Below are positions 30,525 to 37,871 of a stretch of DNA of 64,000 nt, in pieces; within the stretch, counting starts at the first letter, position 1, and each line of letters begins with the position of its first letter. The stretch lies in assembly GCF_001886615.1 (NCBI RefSeq), contig NZ_CP018139.1, positions 2,604,001 to 2,668,000 of the forward strand. The letters are read 5' to 3'. Under the pieces are notes generated by a model, which did no database searches, was not told where the DNA came from, and saw nothing but the letters and a program-made list of their open reading frames with translations. The translations under genes and the position numbers were made by a program. This DNA comes from Halomonas aestuarii (lineage in GTDB: Bacteria > Pseudomonadota > Gammaproteobacteria > Pseudomonadales > Halomonadaceae).

Positions 30525-31265
30525 TCACGCCGAGGCGTGGCGATGCAGCCAGCGGATATCGATGAAGAACGACCAGGTGAGGGCGGCCAGCGCGCTGCCC
30601 GCAAGCCAGCCCACCGCCGTGGTGCCGGTGACGGGCAGCAGGGCGATCATCAGGGCGGCCACCTGCCAGACGCAGACCGCCTTGCGGCGGCGACTCTCCG
30701 GCAGCGGTCTTGTCAGCCAGGTCAGCCGGAGCCCGGCAACAACGAAAGCGTAGCGCATGGCACCGATGGCCAGCACCCAGGGGCCTGCCTTGTCGAGCAG
30801 CAGCAGCGCCAGGCACAGCACGAGGATGAAGAAGGCATCGAGCTCCATGTCGAACCGCGCGCCGAAGTCGCTCTGGGTGGAGGTGCGCCGGGCGACCCAG
30901 CCATCCACGCCGTCCAGCAGCAGGGCCAGCAGGGCCAGGATGGCGAGGGGGACCGCGGCGCGGGCCAGCAGGTCCGGGTCGGCCAGGGTGCCGGCCAGCA
31001 GGGCGACGATCGCGCCCCGCCCCAGGGTGACGCGATTGGCCCAGCCCAGTTCACGCCAGTGCTCCGGCAGGTTCGTCAGGACCAGGCCGGTCATGGCGAG
31101 GTAGCAGACCATCGCCAGCAGCGGGACCGGCAGGCTTGCCTCCAGCCAGCTGGAGAGCAGGGCAGCCGGGATCACCAGGCCCAGGGCACCTGTTCCAAGG
31201 TCACGAGCGATCGAAATGAGCGTCTCCTCCCGGCATGATGCGGTCTTTAAACGACGATACTTCAT
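30525..31265 (-). CDS. CDP-alcohol phosphatidyltransferase
   Basis: An inner-membrane enzyme joining a CDP-alcohol to a second alcohol. The full signature D-x2-DG-x2-AR-x8-G-x3-D-x3-D is present in DGVDGWVARRTSTQSDFGAR and the following FDMELD, with six predicted spans in 246 residues. The ATG at 31265 has no ribosome-binding site and lies only about 18 bp from the paired TACA boxes, so the message may be nearly leaderless. A strong GGGAGGAG inside the frame points to a possible ATT start at 31217. The substrate is unknown; neighbours suggest an envelope glyco- or phospholipid. Confidence 0.82.
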   Translation of the reverse strand: MKYRRLKTASCREETLISIARDLGTGALGLVIPAALLSSWLEASLPVPLLAMVCYLAMTGLVLTNLPEHWRELGWANRVTLGRGAIVALLAGTLADPDLLARAAVPLAILALLALLLDGVDGWVARRTSTQSDFGARFDMELDAFFILVLCLALLLLDKAGPWVLAIGAMRYAFVVAGLRLTWLTRPLPESRRRKAVCVWQVAALMIALLPVTGTTAVGWLAGSALAALTWSFFIDIRWLHRHASA

Positions 31266-31282
31266 TGTGCATAGCCGTGCTA

Positions 31283-31302
31283 GTGTATCATTATTGTAGA
31301 AG
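31283..31302. promoter_or_regulatory. Paired TACA boxes with 11-bp period (CarH/LitR-like operator), site 1
   Basis: On the minus strand two nTnTACAn-like boxes occur with TACA exactly 11 bp apart (complements at 31284-31287 and 31295-31298); one box misses a single conserved T. The same arrangement with similar flanks is at 42347-42366. The site lies between the divergent CDP-alcohol phosphatidyltransferase and MDR dehydrogenase genes. Direct repeats of nTnTACAn at 11 bp are the known operator of CarH-type MerR regulators; its use here is inference. Confidence 0.55.
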
Positions 31303-31413
31303 TTTAGGGCGTGTCGCCACGCGCGACCCAGGTCGGGTCCGGTGGCCAGCACGGCGCGCACCTTGGGGTCATGTCCCGTCTCGACCGCTGAATACTGCCA
31401 AAGGGATCTTGCC

Positions 31414-32400
31414 ATGCCACATGAGATCGCTACCGCCTTCTGGACCCTGGCCCCCGGCCAGGGGGCCCTGCGACAGGAGCCGCTGGCCCGGCCCGGCCCC
31501 GGCGAGGTGGCCGTTCGCACCCTCTACAGCGGCATCAGCCGAGGCACCGAGGCGCTGGTCTTCGAGGGGCGGGTTCCGGAAAGCGAGTGGCAGCGCATGC
31601 GTGCCCCCTTCCAGGCGGGTGACTTCCCCGGGCCGGTCAAGTACGGCTACATCAGCGTGGGCGTCGTCGAGGCCGGTGAGCCATCGCTGCTCGGACGCGA
31701 GGTGTTCTGTCTCTATCCCCATCAGGATCGCTACGTGGTGCCGGCGGACGCCGTGACGCCGCTGCCGGAAGGCCTGCCGGCGGCGCGGGCCGTGCTCTCG
31801 GCCAACATGGAGACGGCCATCAATGCGGTCTGGGATGCCGCCCCCGGGGTGGGAGACCGGATCGCCGTGGTCGGCGCCGGCGTGGTCGGCGCCCTGGCGG
31901 CCTGGATGTGCGCCGCGATGCCGGGTACCCGGGTAGAGCTGGTGGATGTGATGCCGGGCCGTTCCGCCCTGGCCGAGGCCCTGGGGCTCGACTTCTCCCT
32001 CCCGGACTCGGCCCGGCGCGAGAATGACCTGGTGATCCATGCCAGCGGTCAGGCCGAGGGGCTGCGCCTGGCCCTTTCCCTGTCCGGTTCCCAGGCGAAG
32101 GTGGTGGAGATGAGCTGGTTCGGCAGCGCCGAGGTCGTGCTGCCGCTGGGCGAGGCCTTCCACTCGCGGCGCCTGACGCTGCAGGCGAGCCAGGTCGGGC
32201 ACCTGCCCCCCGAGCGCGCGACCCGCTGGGATTATCGTCGTCGCCTGGCCCTGGCCCTGGACCTGTTGCGCGACCCCCGTCTCGACGCCCTGATCAGCGG
32301 TGAGAGCGACTTCAACGAGCTGCCGGCGCTGATGCCACGCCTGGCCGCCGGCGGGGGCGACGTGCTCTGCCATCGCCTGCGCTATCCGAACCCTTCCTGA
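31414..32400 (+). CDS. Medium-chain dehydrogenase/reductase (zinc-ADH-like)
   Basis: A 328-residue MDR-superfamily oxidoreductase. The Rossmann motif is [12 protein letters not shown] (about residues 151-162), with the acidic cofactor residue in [10 protein letters not shown]. The N-terminal part keeps the GroES-like fold ([15 protein letters not shown]), but the usual catalytic zinc Cys is Ser and no structural four-Cys loop is seen, so it may be zinc-free. It resembles BchC-like dehydrogenases in overall shape. It is the first gene of a tightly packed five-gene operon, 17 bp before the PTPS-like gene. Confidence 0.75.
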   Translation: MPHEIATAFWTLAPGQGALRQEPLARPGPGEVAVRTLYSGISRGTEALVFEGRVPESEWQRMRAPFQAGDFPGPVKYGYISVGVVEAGEPSLLGREVFCLYPHQDRYVVPADAVTPLPEGLPAARAVLSANMETAINAVWDAAPGVGDRIAVVGAGVVGALAAWMCAAMPGTRVELVDVMPGRSALAEALGLDFSLPDSARRENDLVIHASGQAEGLRLALSLSGSQAKVVEMSWFGSAEVVLPLGEAFHSRRLTLQASQVGHLPPERATRWDYRRRLALALDLLRDPRLDALISGESDFNELPALMPRLAAGGGDVLCHRLRYPNPS

Positions 32401-32417
32401 CGCGAGGAGCCTGCCTC

Positions 32418-32816
32418 ATGTACCGCCTCAACGTTCGCGACCATTTCATGATCGCCCACAGCTTTCGCGGCGAGGTCTTCGGCCCCGCCCAGCGCCTGCA
32501 TGGTGCCACCTACGTGGTCGACGTGACCTTCCAGCGCCGCGAGCTCGACGACAACGGCCTGGTCGTGGACATCGGCCTGGCCGGCGAGGCCCTCAAGCGC
32601 GTGCTGGCCGAATTCAACTTCCAGAATCTCGACGAGGTGGAGGAGTTCCAGGGGCGCAACACCACCACCGAGTTCATGGCGCGGGTGCTCTTCGAACGCC
32701 TCGCCACGGCCATCCAGCTCGGCCACCTCGGCGAGGCCGCCCTGGGGCTCGACTCCCTCTGCGTGACCCTGCATGAATCGCATGTCGCCTGGGCCAGCTA
32801 CGAGGGCGCGCTTTGA
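32418..32816 (+). CDS. PTPS/QueD-fold protein with altered active site
   Basis: A 132-residue T-fold protein of the 6-pyruvoyl-tetrahydropterin synthase family. It keeps the first zinc His (His14), the second (His28 in RLHGATY) and the pterin-anchoring Glu (Glu120 in LHESHVAW). The catalytic Cys position is Ala24, the third zinc His is Ala30, and the Asp-His pair before LN is Asn67-Phe68. Normal synthase chemistry is therefore unlikely; ligand binding or a different reaction is plausible. Its stop overlaps the ATG of the glycosyltransferase gene. Confidence 0.8.
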   Translation: MYRLNVRDHFMIAHSFRGEVFGPAQRLHGATYVVDVTFQRRELDDNGLVVDIGLAGEALKRVLAEFNFQNLDEVEEFQGRNTTTEFMARVLFERLATAIQLGHLGEAALGLDSLCVTLHESHVAWASYEGAL

Positions 32817-33940
32817 TGCCACAGGAGTCGAGGCCCGACCTGGTCCTGATCGTCGCTGGTGACCCCGACCAGAAGACCGGCGGGTATCTCTACGATGCCC
32901 GCATGGTGGCGGAACTGCGCCGGCAGGCGTGGCGGGTCGAGGTGGTGGGGCTCCAGGGGCGGTTCCCGCTGCCCGACCGTGAGGCTCGCTACAGCCTGGC
33001 GACGACCCTGGCGGGCCTGCCCGATGATGCCCTGGTGGTCATCGACGGCCTGGCCATGGGCGGATTGCCCGATGAGGTCGAGCGGCATGCCGAGCGTCTG
33101 CGGATCGTCGCCCTCGTCCATCACCCCCTGGCCGACGAGACCGGCCTCGACGTCGCCCGGCAGAGGTGGTTTCGCGAGAGCGAGGCCCGGGCGCTGGCGG
33201 CGGCTCGTCGGGTGATCGTCACCAGCCATCACACCGCCCGGGGCCTGTCGGACTTCGGCGTTTCCGACCATCGCATCCGGGTCGCCGAACCCGGCGTCGA
33301 CAGGGCCCCCCTGGCCGACGCAGCCCTGGACTCCGAGGCCCCGGCGCATGCCTGCCGGCTGCTCTGCGTGGCGACCCTGACGCCGCGCAAGGGCCTCGGC
33401 CTGCTGGTCGAGGCGCTGGCCTCGCTCACCGACCGCGCCTGGACCTGCGAGGTCATCGGCAGCCACCGGCGTGACCCCGGGCATGCGGCCGCCCTGCTGG
33501 CCGAGGCGCAGCGTCTTGGCCTTTCCGACCGGCTGCGCTTCCTGGGAGAGCGCGATGACCGCGAGCTGGAGGCGGCCTACCGCCAGGCGGATCTCTTCGT
33601 GCTGCCCTCCTGGTACGAGGGCTACGGCATGGTGGTGACCGAGGCGCTGGCCCGTGGACTGCCGGTGATCACCACCACCGGCGGGGCGCTGGCCGACACC
33701 CTGCCCCCCGGGGCGGGTATCGCCGTGCCGCCCGGTGATGTCGGCGCCCTTCGAGAGGCGCTGTCCCGCTGGCTGGACGACCCCGACCTCAGGCGCCGGC
33801 TTCGCCGCGGCGCCCGTGAGGCCAGGAACGGGCTGGCCGATTGGCAAGAGGCGGGGCGGGGCTTCATGGCCGCCCTGGACGGCATTCCCGAGGCGCCGAT
33901 CCGCGATGCGGCGCGTCCCGAGGCGAGGTGCTCGTCATGA
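32816..33940 (+). CDS. Glycosyltransferase, GT4-like (GT-B fold)
   Basis: A 374-residue cytoplasmic glycosyltransferase. The C-terminal nucleotide-sugar part has LLCVATLTPRKGLGLLVEAL and the E-x7-E motif in EGYGMVVTEALARGLPVI (about residues 268-286). The N-terminus (DLVLIVAGDPDQKTGGYLYD) fits family 4. The start overlaps the PTPS-like stop (TGATG) and the end overlaps the methyltransferase start (ATGA). Sugar donor and acceptor are unknown; context suggests a small heterocycle or lipid acceptor. Confidence 0.83.
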   Translation: MPQESRPDLVLIVAGDPDQKTGGYLYDARMVAELRRQAWRVEVVGLQGRFPLPDREARYSLATTLAGLPDDALVVIDGLAMGGLPDEVERHAERLRIVALVHHPLADETGLDVARQRWFRESEARALAAARRVIVTSHHTARGLSDFGVSDHRIRVAEPGVDRAPLADAALDSEAPAHACRLLCVATLTPRKGLGLLVEALASLTDRAWTCEVIGSHRRDPGHAAALLAEAQRLGLSDRLRFLGERDDRELEAAYRQADLFVLPSWYEGYGMVVTEALARGLPVITTTGGALADTLPPGAGIAVPPGDVGALREALSRWLDDPDLRRRLRRGAREARNGLADWQEAGRGFMAALDGIPEAPIRDAARPEARCSS

Positions 33941-34818
33941 CGGCGTCCCACGACCACGACGTGTTCTCCGCTGAGTGGCTGTCGCTTCGCGAGGGCCTGG
34001 ATGCCCGGTCGCGCAGCCATCGCCTGACCGGCCTGGCCGCCGATTGGCTGAGCGAGCGCGACGCCCCCCACGGCATCGTCGACCTGGGCAGCGGCAGCGG
34101 CAGCAACCTTCGCTTCCTGTCCGCTCGGCTGCCGGGCCCCCAGCGCTGGCGACTGGTCGATCACGATGCCGAGCTGCTGGCCCATGCCCGCCGGCGAGGC
34201 GCGCCACTGCGCGACGGGGCAGGGCGCGCGCTCGGCCTTGAGACCGCCTGCCGCAGCCTGTTCCCGGTCGATCGCGAGCTGCTGGCCGATGTCGACCTGG
34301 TGGTCGCCTCGGCCCTGTTCGACCTGATGCCGCGGTCCTGGGTGGCGTCGCTGGTGGGCGCCTGCGCGTCTCGCGGCCAGGCCCTGCTGCTCACCCTCAG
34401 CGTGGACGGCGACTGTGCCTTCCTCGACCGCCGGGGCGAGCGCGTCGAGGACGGTGAGGACATCGCCGTGCGCACCCTCTTCCAGGCCCACCAGCTCCGC
34501 GACAAGGGCCTCGGGCCCGCGCTGGGCGGCGAGGCCCCCGCGGTGCTGGCTAGCCTGCTGACGACCGCCGGCTTCCGGGTGGAGAGCGCCGCCACGCCCT
34601 GGCACCTGGCGCCGGGCGACACCTCGCAGTGCTCCCTGGCCGAGGCGCTGATCACGGGCTGGCACGACGCCGCCCTGGAGGAGGCGCCGACCCAGGCGAC
34701 GCGCCTCGGTGACTGGCGAGACCGACGCCTGGGGGGCCTTCACGCCGGCGAGCTGGGCGTGACGGTGGGGCATCGTGACCTCTTCGCCTGGCCGGCGTCC
34801 TCGGCGGGTCCAGCGTGA
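33937..34818 (+). CDS. Class I SAM-dependent methyltransferase
   Basis: A 293-residue Rossmann-fold methyltransferase. The SAM motif is IVDLGSGSGSNLRFLSARL (about residues 46-64), motif II LVDHDAELLAHA follows, then VDLVVASALFDLMP as the post-motif. It could methylate N, O or C; the acceptor is not evident. The start overlaps the glycosyltransferase by 4 bp and the stop overlaps the next gene (GTGA), so these proteins are made together. Confidence 0.8.
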   Translation: MTASHDHDVFSAEWLSLREGLDARSRSHRLTGLAADWLSERDAPHGIVDLGSGSGSNLRFLSARLPGPQRWRLVDHDAELLAHARRRGAPLRDGAGRALGLETACRSLFPVDRELLADVDLVVASALFDLMPRSWVASLVGACASRGQALLLTLSVDGDCAFLDRRGERVEDGEDIAVRTLFQAHQLRDKGLGPALGGEAPAVLASLLTTAGFRVESAATPWHLAPGDTSQCSLAEALITGWHDAALEEAPTQATRLGDWRDRRLGGLHAGELGVTVGHRDLFAWPASSAGPA

Positions 34819-35819
34819 ACATGGGTGTCCGTCGAGCCCCTCGCCTGTGGCGGCCCTTGGCCAGCCTCCTCCTGCTCGGCGGCCTGTGGGTGTGGCTCGA
34901 GCCGGGGGAGGTGGTCGACGCGGTCGGTCCGTTGGCGCCGGGCTGGATGCTGCTGGCCCTGGCCCTGACGCTGCCGCAGGTGCTGCTCTCCGCCTGGCGC
35001 TGGCGGCTCACCTCGTCGCGTCTTGGCCTGCCCCTTGGCTGGGGGCGCGCCTTGCGGGAGTACTACCTGGCCCTGTTCCTCAACCAGGTGCTGCCCGGCG
35101 GGGTGGCGGGGGATGCCGCCAGGGCCTGGCGGCACTCCCGGGACAGCGGTCGGCGGGGCAGTGCCTGGCGGGCGGTGATCATCGAACGCGCCTCCGGCCA
35201 GCTGGCCCTGCTGCTGCTGACCCTGCTGGTCGTGGCGCTGTCACCGCTGTGGCAGGGCCTGCTGGGCGAGGCGCTGGCGAGCCTGTCATCACCGCTGGTG
35301 CTGGGCGTGGCATCGCTGCTGGTGCTGCTCGGCGTGCCCGTGACGCGACGTCTGCTGCGCCGGCCGCCGGTGGCACTGGCCGGGCTGGGGGGCGACCTGC
35401 GCCGCAGCCTGCTGGCCTCCTCGGTCTGGCCGCGGCAGCTCGCCGGCTCCCTGCTGGTGGTCCTGAGCTACGCGCTGGTGTTCGTCTGCGCGGCCCGGAC
35501 GATCGGCGTCACCCTGCCCCTGGGCACCCTGCTGGCGCTGGTGCCGCCGGTCCTGATGGCGATGGTGATTCCGCTCTCCTTCGCCGGCTGGGGGCTGCGG
35601 GAAGGGGCGGCGGCGCTGGTCTGGGGGCTGGCCGGCCTGGCACCGGCCGAGGGGGTGGCGGTGTCGATGGCTTATGGGCTGCTGGTGCTGGTGGCCAGCC
35701 TGCCTGGTGCGCTGTGCCTGCCGGGCCCGTCGCGCCGCGCTGCCGCTGGGCCGTCCGGCGATGGGTCAGGGCCGGGTGAGGTCCAGGTCGAAGACGGTGT
35801 CGTCGCCGCAGCGGAATGA
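34815..35819 (+). CDS. UPF0104 / lysylphosphatidylglycerol-synthase-TM-like membrane protein
   Basis: A 334-residue polytopic inner-membrane protein, seven to eight spans, of the UPF0104 (flippase-like) family. The AWRWRLTSSRLGLPL, FLNQVLPGGVAGDAARAWR and IPLSFAGWGLREGAAALVWG motifs are characteristic. Members are thought to translocate lipid-linked or small hydrophobic compounds. The GTG start overlaps the methyltransferase stop; the in-frame ATG at 34821 is an alternative. Its last 54 bp overlap, antiparallel, the 3' end of the RibD-type reductase gene. Confidence 0.78.
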   Translation: MNMGVRRAPRLWRPLASLLLLGGLWVWLEPGEVVDAVGPLAPGWMLLALALTLPQVLLSAWRWRLTSSRLGLPLGWGRALREYYLALFLNQVLPGGVAGDAARAWRHSRDSGRRGSAWRAVIIERASGQLALLLLTLLVVALSPLWQGLLGEALASLSSPLVLGVASLLVLLGVPVTRRLLRRPPVALAGLGGDLRRSLLASSVWPRQLAGSLLVVLSYALVFVCAARTIGVTLPLGTLLALVPPVLMAMVIPLSFAGWGLREGAAALVWGLAGLAPAEGVAVSMAYGLLVLVASLPGALCLPGPSRRAAAGPSGDGSGPGEVQVEDGVVAAAE

Positions 35820-36623
35820 TCGCGCGACGGGTCGACGCGCCTGATCCAGGGTGGCGATGGGCGTCATGGCCAGCCCCGGGCGACCGGAGCCGATCAGCAG
35901 GGGGGCCACCAGCAGGTGCAGGCGGTCGAGCACGCCGGCCTCCAGGAACCTCGACACCGTGATGCCGCCGCCCTCGACCAGCACGCGCTCGAGCCCCCGC
36001 GCGGCCAGCGCATCGAGCACGGCCGCGGGGTCGAAGCCGTCGGTGCCCACCGGCAGCCGCAGGCGGGTGACATGGTCGGACGCCGGCGGCGCGATATCGA
36101 CCTGCTCGCCGACCAGGTGGAGGGTCGGCGCCTCGGCTTCGCTGAGCAGGCGCAGGCTCGCCGGCACCCGGCCCCGGGGGTCGAGGATCACGCGCACCGG
36201 CTGGCGTCCGCTCACGTGGCGCACCGTCAGCAGCGGGTCGTCCTCGCAGGCGGTGCCGGCGCCGACCACCACGGCGTCCACCAGCGCCCGCAGCCGATGC
36301 AGGTGCGTCCTGCTCTCGAGGCCATTGATGTAGTACGAGTGGCCGCTCTCGGTGGCGATGCGGCCATCCAGGCTCTGGCCCAGCTGGGCGAGGGCAAGGC
36401 GGCCGGCATGCCCCGCCAGCGGCGCCAGGTTGTCGAGCAGTGCCCGGGCGTCGTCGCTCACCGGCACGTCAGACGTCCATCCGTGGGCCGTCAGGCGAAG
36501 CGGGCCGTCCTCATGCCCCGCCGCGTCGCGGCCGGTCGGGCCCTGACGGCCCTGGCAGAGGACTCGGCAGAGGGCCTGCCAGGCCGTCTCCTGGTCCAGG
36601 GGCGCTGAAGGGGAGGGGGTCAT
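35766..36623 (-). CDS. Stand-alone RibD C-terminal-type (pyrimidine) reductase
   Basis: A 285-residue protein with only the reductase half of RibD (dihydrofolate-reductase fold), no deaminase. Motifs: LAQLGQSLDGRIATESGHSY, the NADPH part AVVVGAGTACEDDPLLTVR (about residues 116-134), PVRVILDPRGRVP, and VLVEGGGITVSRFLEAGVLD. This layout matches archaeal or fungal RibD/Rib7-like reductases that reduce the ribosylaminopyrimidine to the ribityl form. An N-terminal segment of about 70 residues is unassigned. It diverges from the GTP cyclohydrolase II gene across 76 bp. Confidence 0.83.
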   Translation of the reverse strand: MTPSPSAPLDQETAWQALCRVLCQGRQGPTGRDAAGHEDGPLRLTAHGWTSDVPVSDDARALLDNLAPLAGHAGRLALAQLGQSLDGRIATESGHSYYINGLESRTHLHRLRALVDAVVVGAGTACEDDPLLTVRHVSGRQPVRVILDPRGRVPASLRLLSEAEAPTLHLVGEQVDIAPPASDHVTRLRLPVGTDGFDPAAVLDALAARGLERVLVEGGGITVSRFLEAGVLDRLHLLVAPLLIGSGRPGLAMTPIATLDQARRPVARSFRCGDDTVFDLDLTRP

Positions 36624-36699
36624 GAGGGCTCCGGGTCAGGGGAAAGCATTCATCATGCGCAGTCCGACACGGCGGGACAAGGTCTGCAAGGAGGGCATC

Positions 36700-37836
36700 A
36701 TGCATCAGGTTGAACGGGCCATCTTCGATCTTCGACGCGGCATGACGGTGGTCGTCATCGACGGCGACACTCGCGTGCTGGTCCAGGCCATCGAGGGAGC
36801 CGGCGAGGAGGCCGTGTCACGCCTGGCCGGGCTGGCGGGCGACACGCCCTCGCTGGTCCTGAGTCGCCACCGGCTGGCGGTGCTGGGCGAGCCGGACGCC
36901 CGTCGGCTGGCCCGCCTGCCCTTGGCGGAGGGCACCGATCGGCAGCGGCTGGTCGACCTGGCCTTCGGCCTGGCGCCGGAGGCGAGGATCGGTCGCGAGG
37001 CGCTGGCCCGCTGGCGTCGGGCCCTGGAGCCGGCGCAGGCGGCGGACCGGGCGGCGCTGGCGCTGATGCGCCGGTCGCTGCTGATCCCGGCGGCGCTGGT
37101 GGCCCGGGTCAGCGAGGCCGAGTGGTCCGCCGTGCAGGCCCGGCTGGACGACGGCACCTGGCTCGCGGTCCGGGCGGACGAGGCCGAGCAGTGCCTGGAG
37201 GGGGGCGTCGGCATGCTCAAGCGCGTCAGCGAGGCGCAGATTCCCCTGGAGGATGCCTTCGACTGTCGCTTCATCCTGTTTCGCGAACCCGACGGCCTGC
37301 GCGAGCACGTGGCGGTGGTGATCAACGAGCCCGGCCAGGGGGACGAGGCGGTGCCGCTGCGCCTGCATTCGGCCTGCCTGACCGGCGATCTCTTCGGCAG
37401 CCTGCGCTGCGACTGCGGTGAGCAGCTGCGCAATGCCGTGGCCGACATCCAGGCGCTGGGCGGCGGCGTGCTGCTCTACCTGGCCCAGGAGGGGCGCGGC
37501 ATCGGGCTGGCCAACAAGCTGCGGGCCTATACGCTCCAGGACGGCGGCCTGGACACCCTGGATGCCGACCAGGTCCTGGGGTTCGGCGACGACGAGCGTC
37601 GCTATGGTGTCGCGGTGGACATGCTGGATGCCCTGGGCATCCGCCGCGTCCAGTTGCTCACCAACAATCCCGGCAAGATGGCGGCGCTAGCCGAGGGCGG
37701 TATCGAGGTGGTCGAGCGCCAGGCGCTCTTCGGCAGCCTCAACGATCACAACCGGCGCTACCTCAGCGCCAAGTCGGAACGCGCCGGCCACCTGCTCGAT
37801 GCCGTGTTCACCGGCGACCGGGACTCGACCGGCTGA
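36700..37836 (+). CDS. GTP cyclohydrolase II with degenerate RibB-like N-terminus
   Basis: A 378-residue protein. The C-terminal half (about 180-365) is GTP cyclohydrolase II with zinc Cys226, Cys237 and Cys239 in ACLTGDLFGSLRCDCG, QEGRGIGL (263-270), Tyr277 in RAYTLQD, the Arg in DDERRYG and LLTNNPGK, so GTP ring opening is expected. The N-terminus begins VERAIFDLRRGMTVVVIDGD like RibB but lacks its acidic active-site motif. AAGGAGG lies before the ATG. It is isolated from ribE, ribH or ribF, so it is probably not the housekeeping riboflavin gene. Confidence 0.88.
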   Translation: MHQVERAIFDLRRGMTVVVIDGDTRVLVQAIEGAGEEAVSRLAGLAGDTPSLVLSRHRLAVLGEPDARRLARLPLAEGTDRQRLVDLAFGLAPEARIGREALARWRRALEPAQAADRAALALMRRSLLIPAALVARVSEAEWSAVQARLDDGTWLAVRADEAEQCLEGGVGMLKRVSEAQIPLEDAFDCRFILFREPDGLREHVAVVINEPGQGDEAVPLRLHSACLTGDLFGSLRCDCGEQLRNAVADIQALGGGVLLYLAQEGRGIGLANKLRAYTLQDGGLDTLDADQVLGFGDDERRYGVAVDMLDALGIRRVQLLTNNPGKMAALAEGGIEVVERQALFGSLNDHNRRYLSAKSERAGHLLDAVFTGDRDSTG

Positions 37837-37871
37837 CCGTGACGGGCACGCCCGGGGCGATACGGGGCGCG

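Noticed and set aside
35766..37836. Riboflavin biosynthesis operon
   Set aside because: Only the reductase part of RibD and a GTP cyclohydrolase II are present, divergently arranged, without deaminase, ribE, ribH, ribF or an FMN riboswitch.
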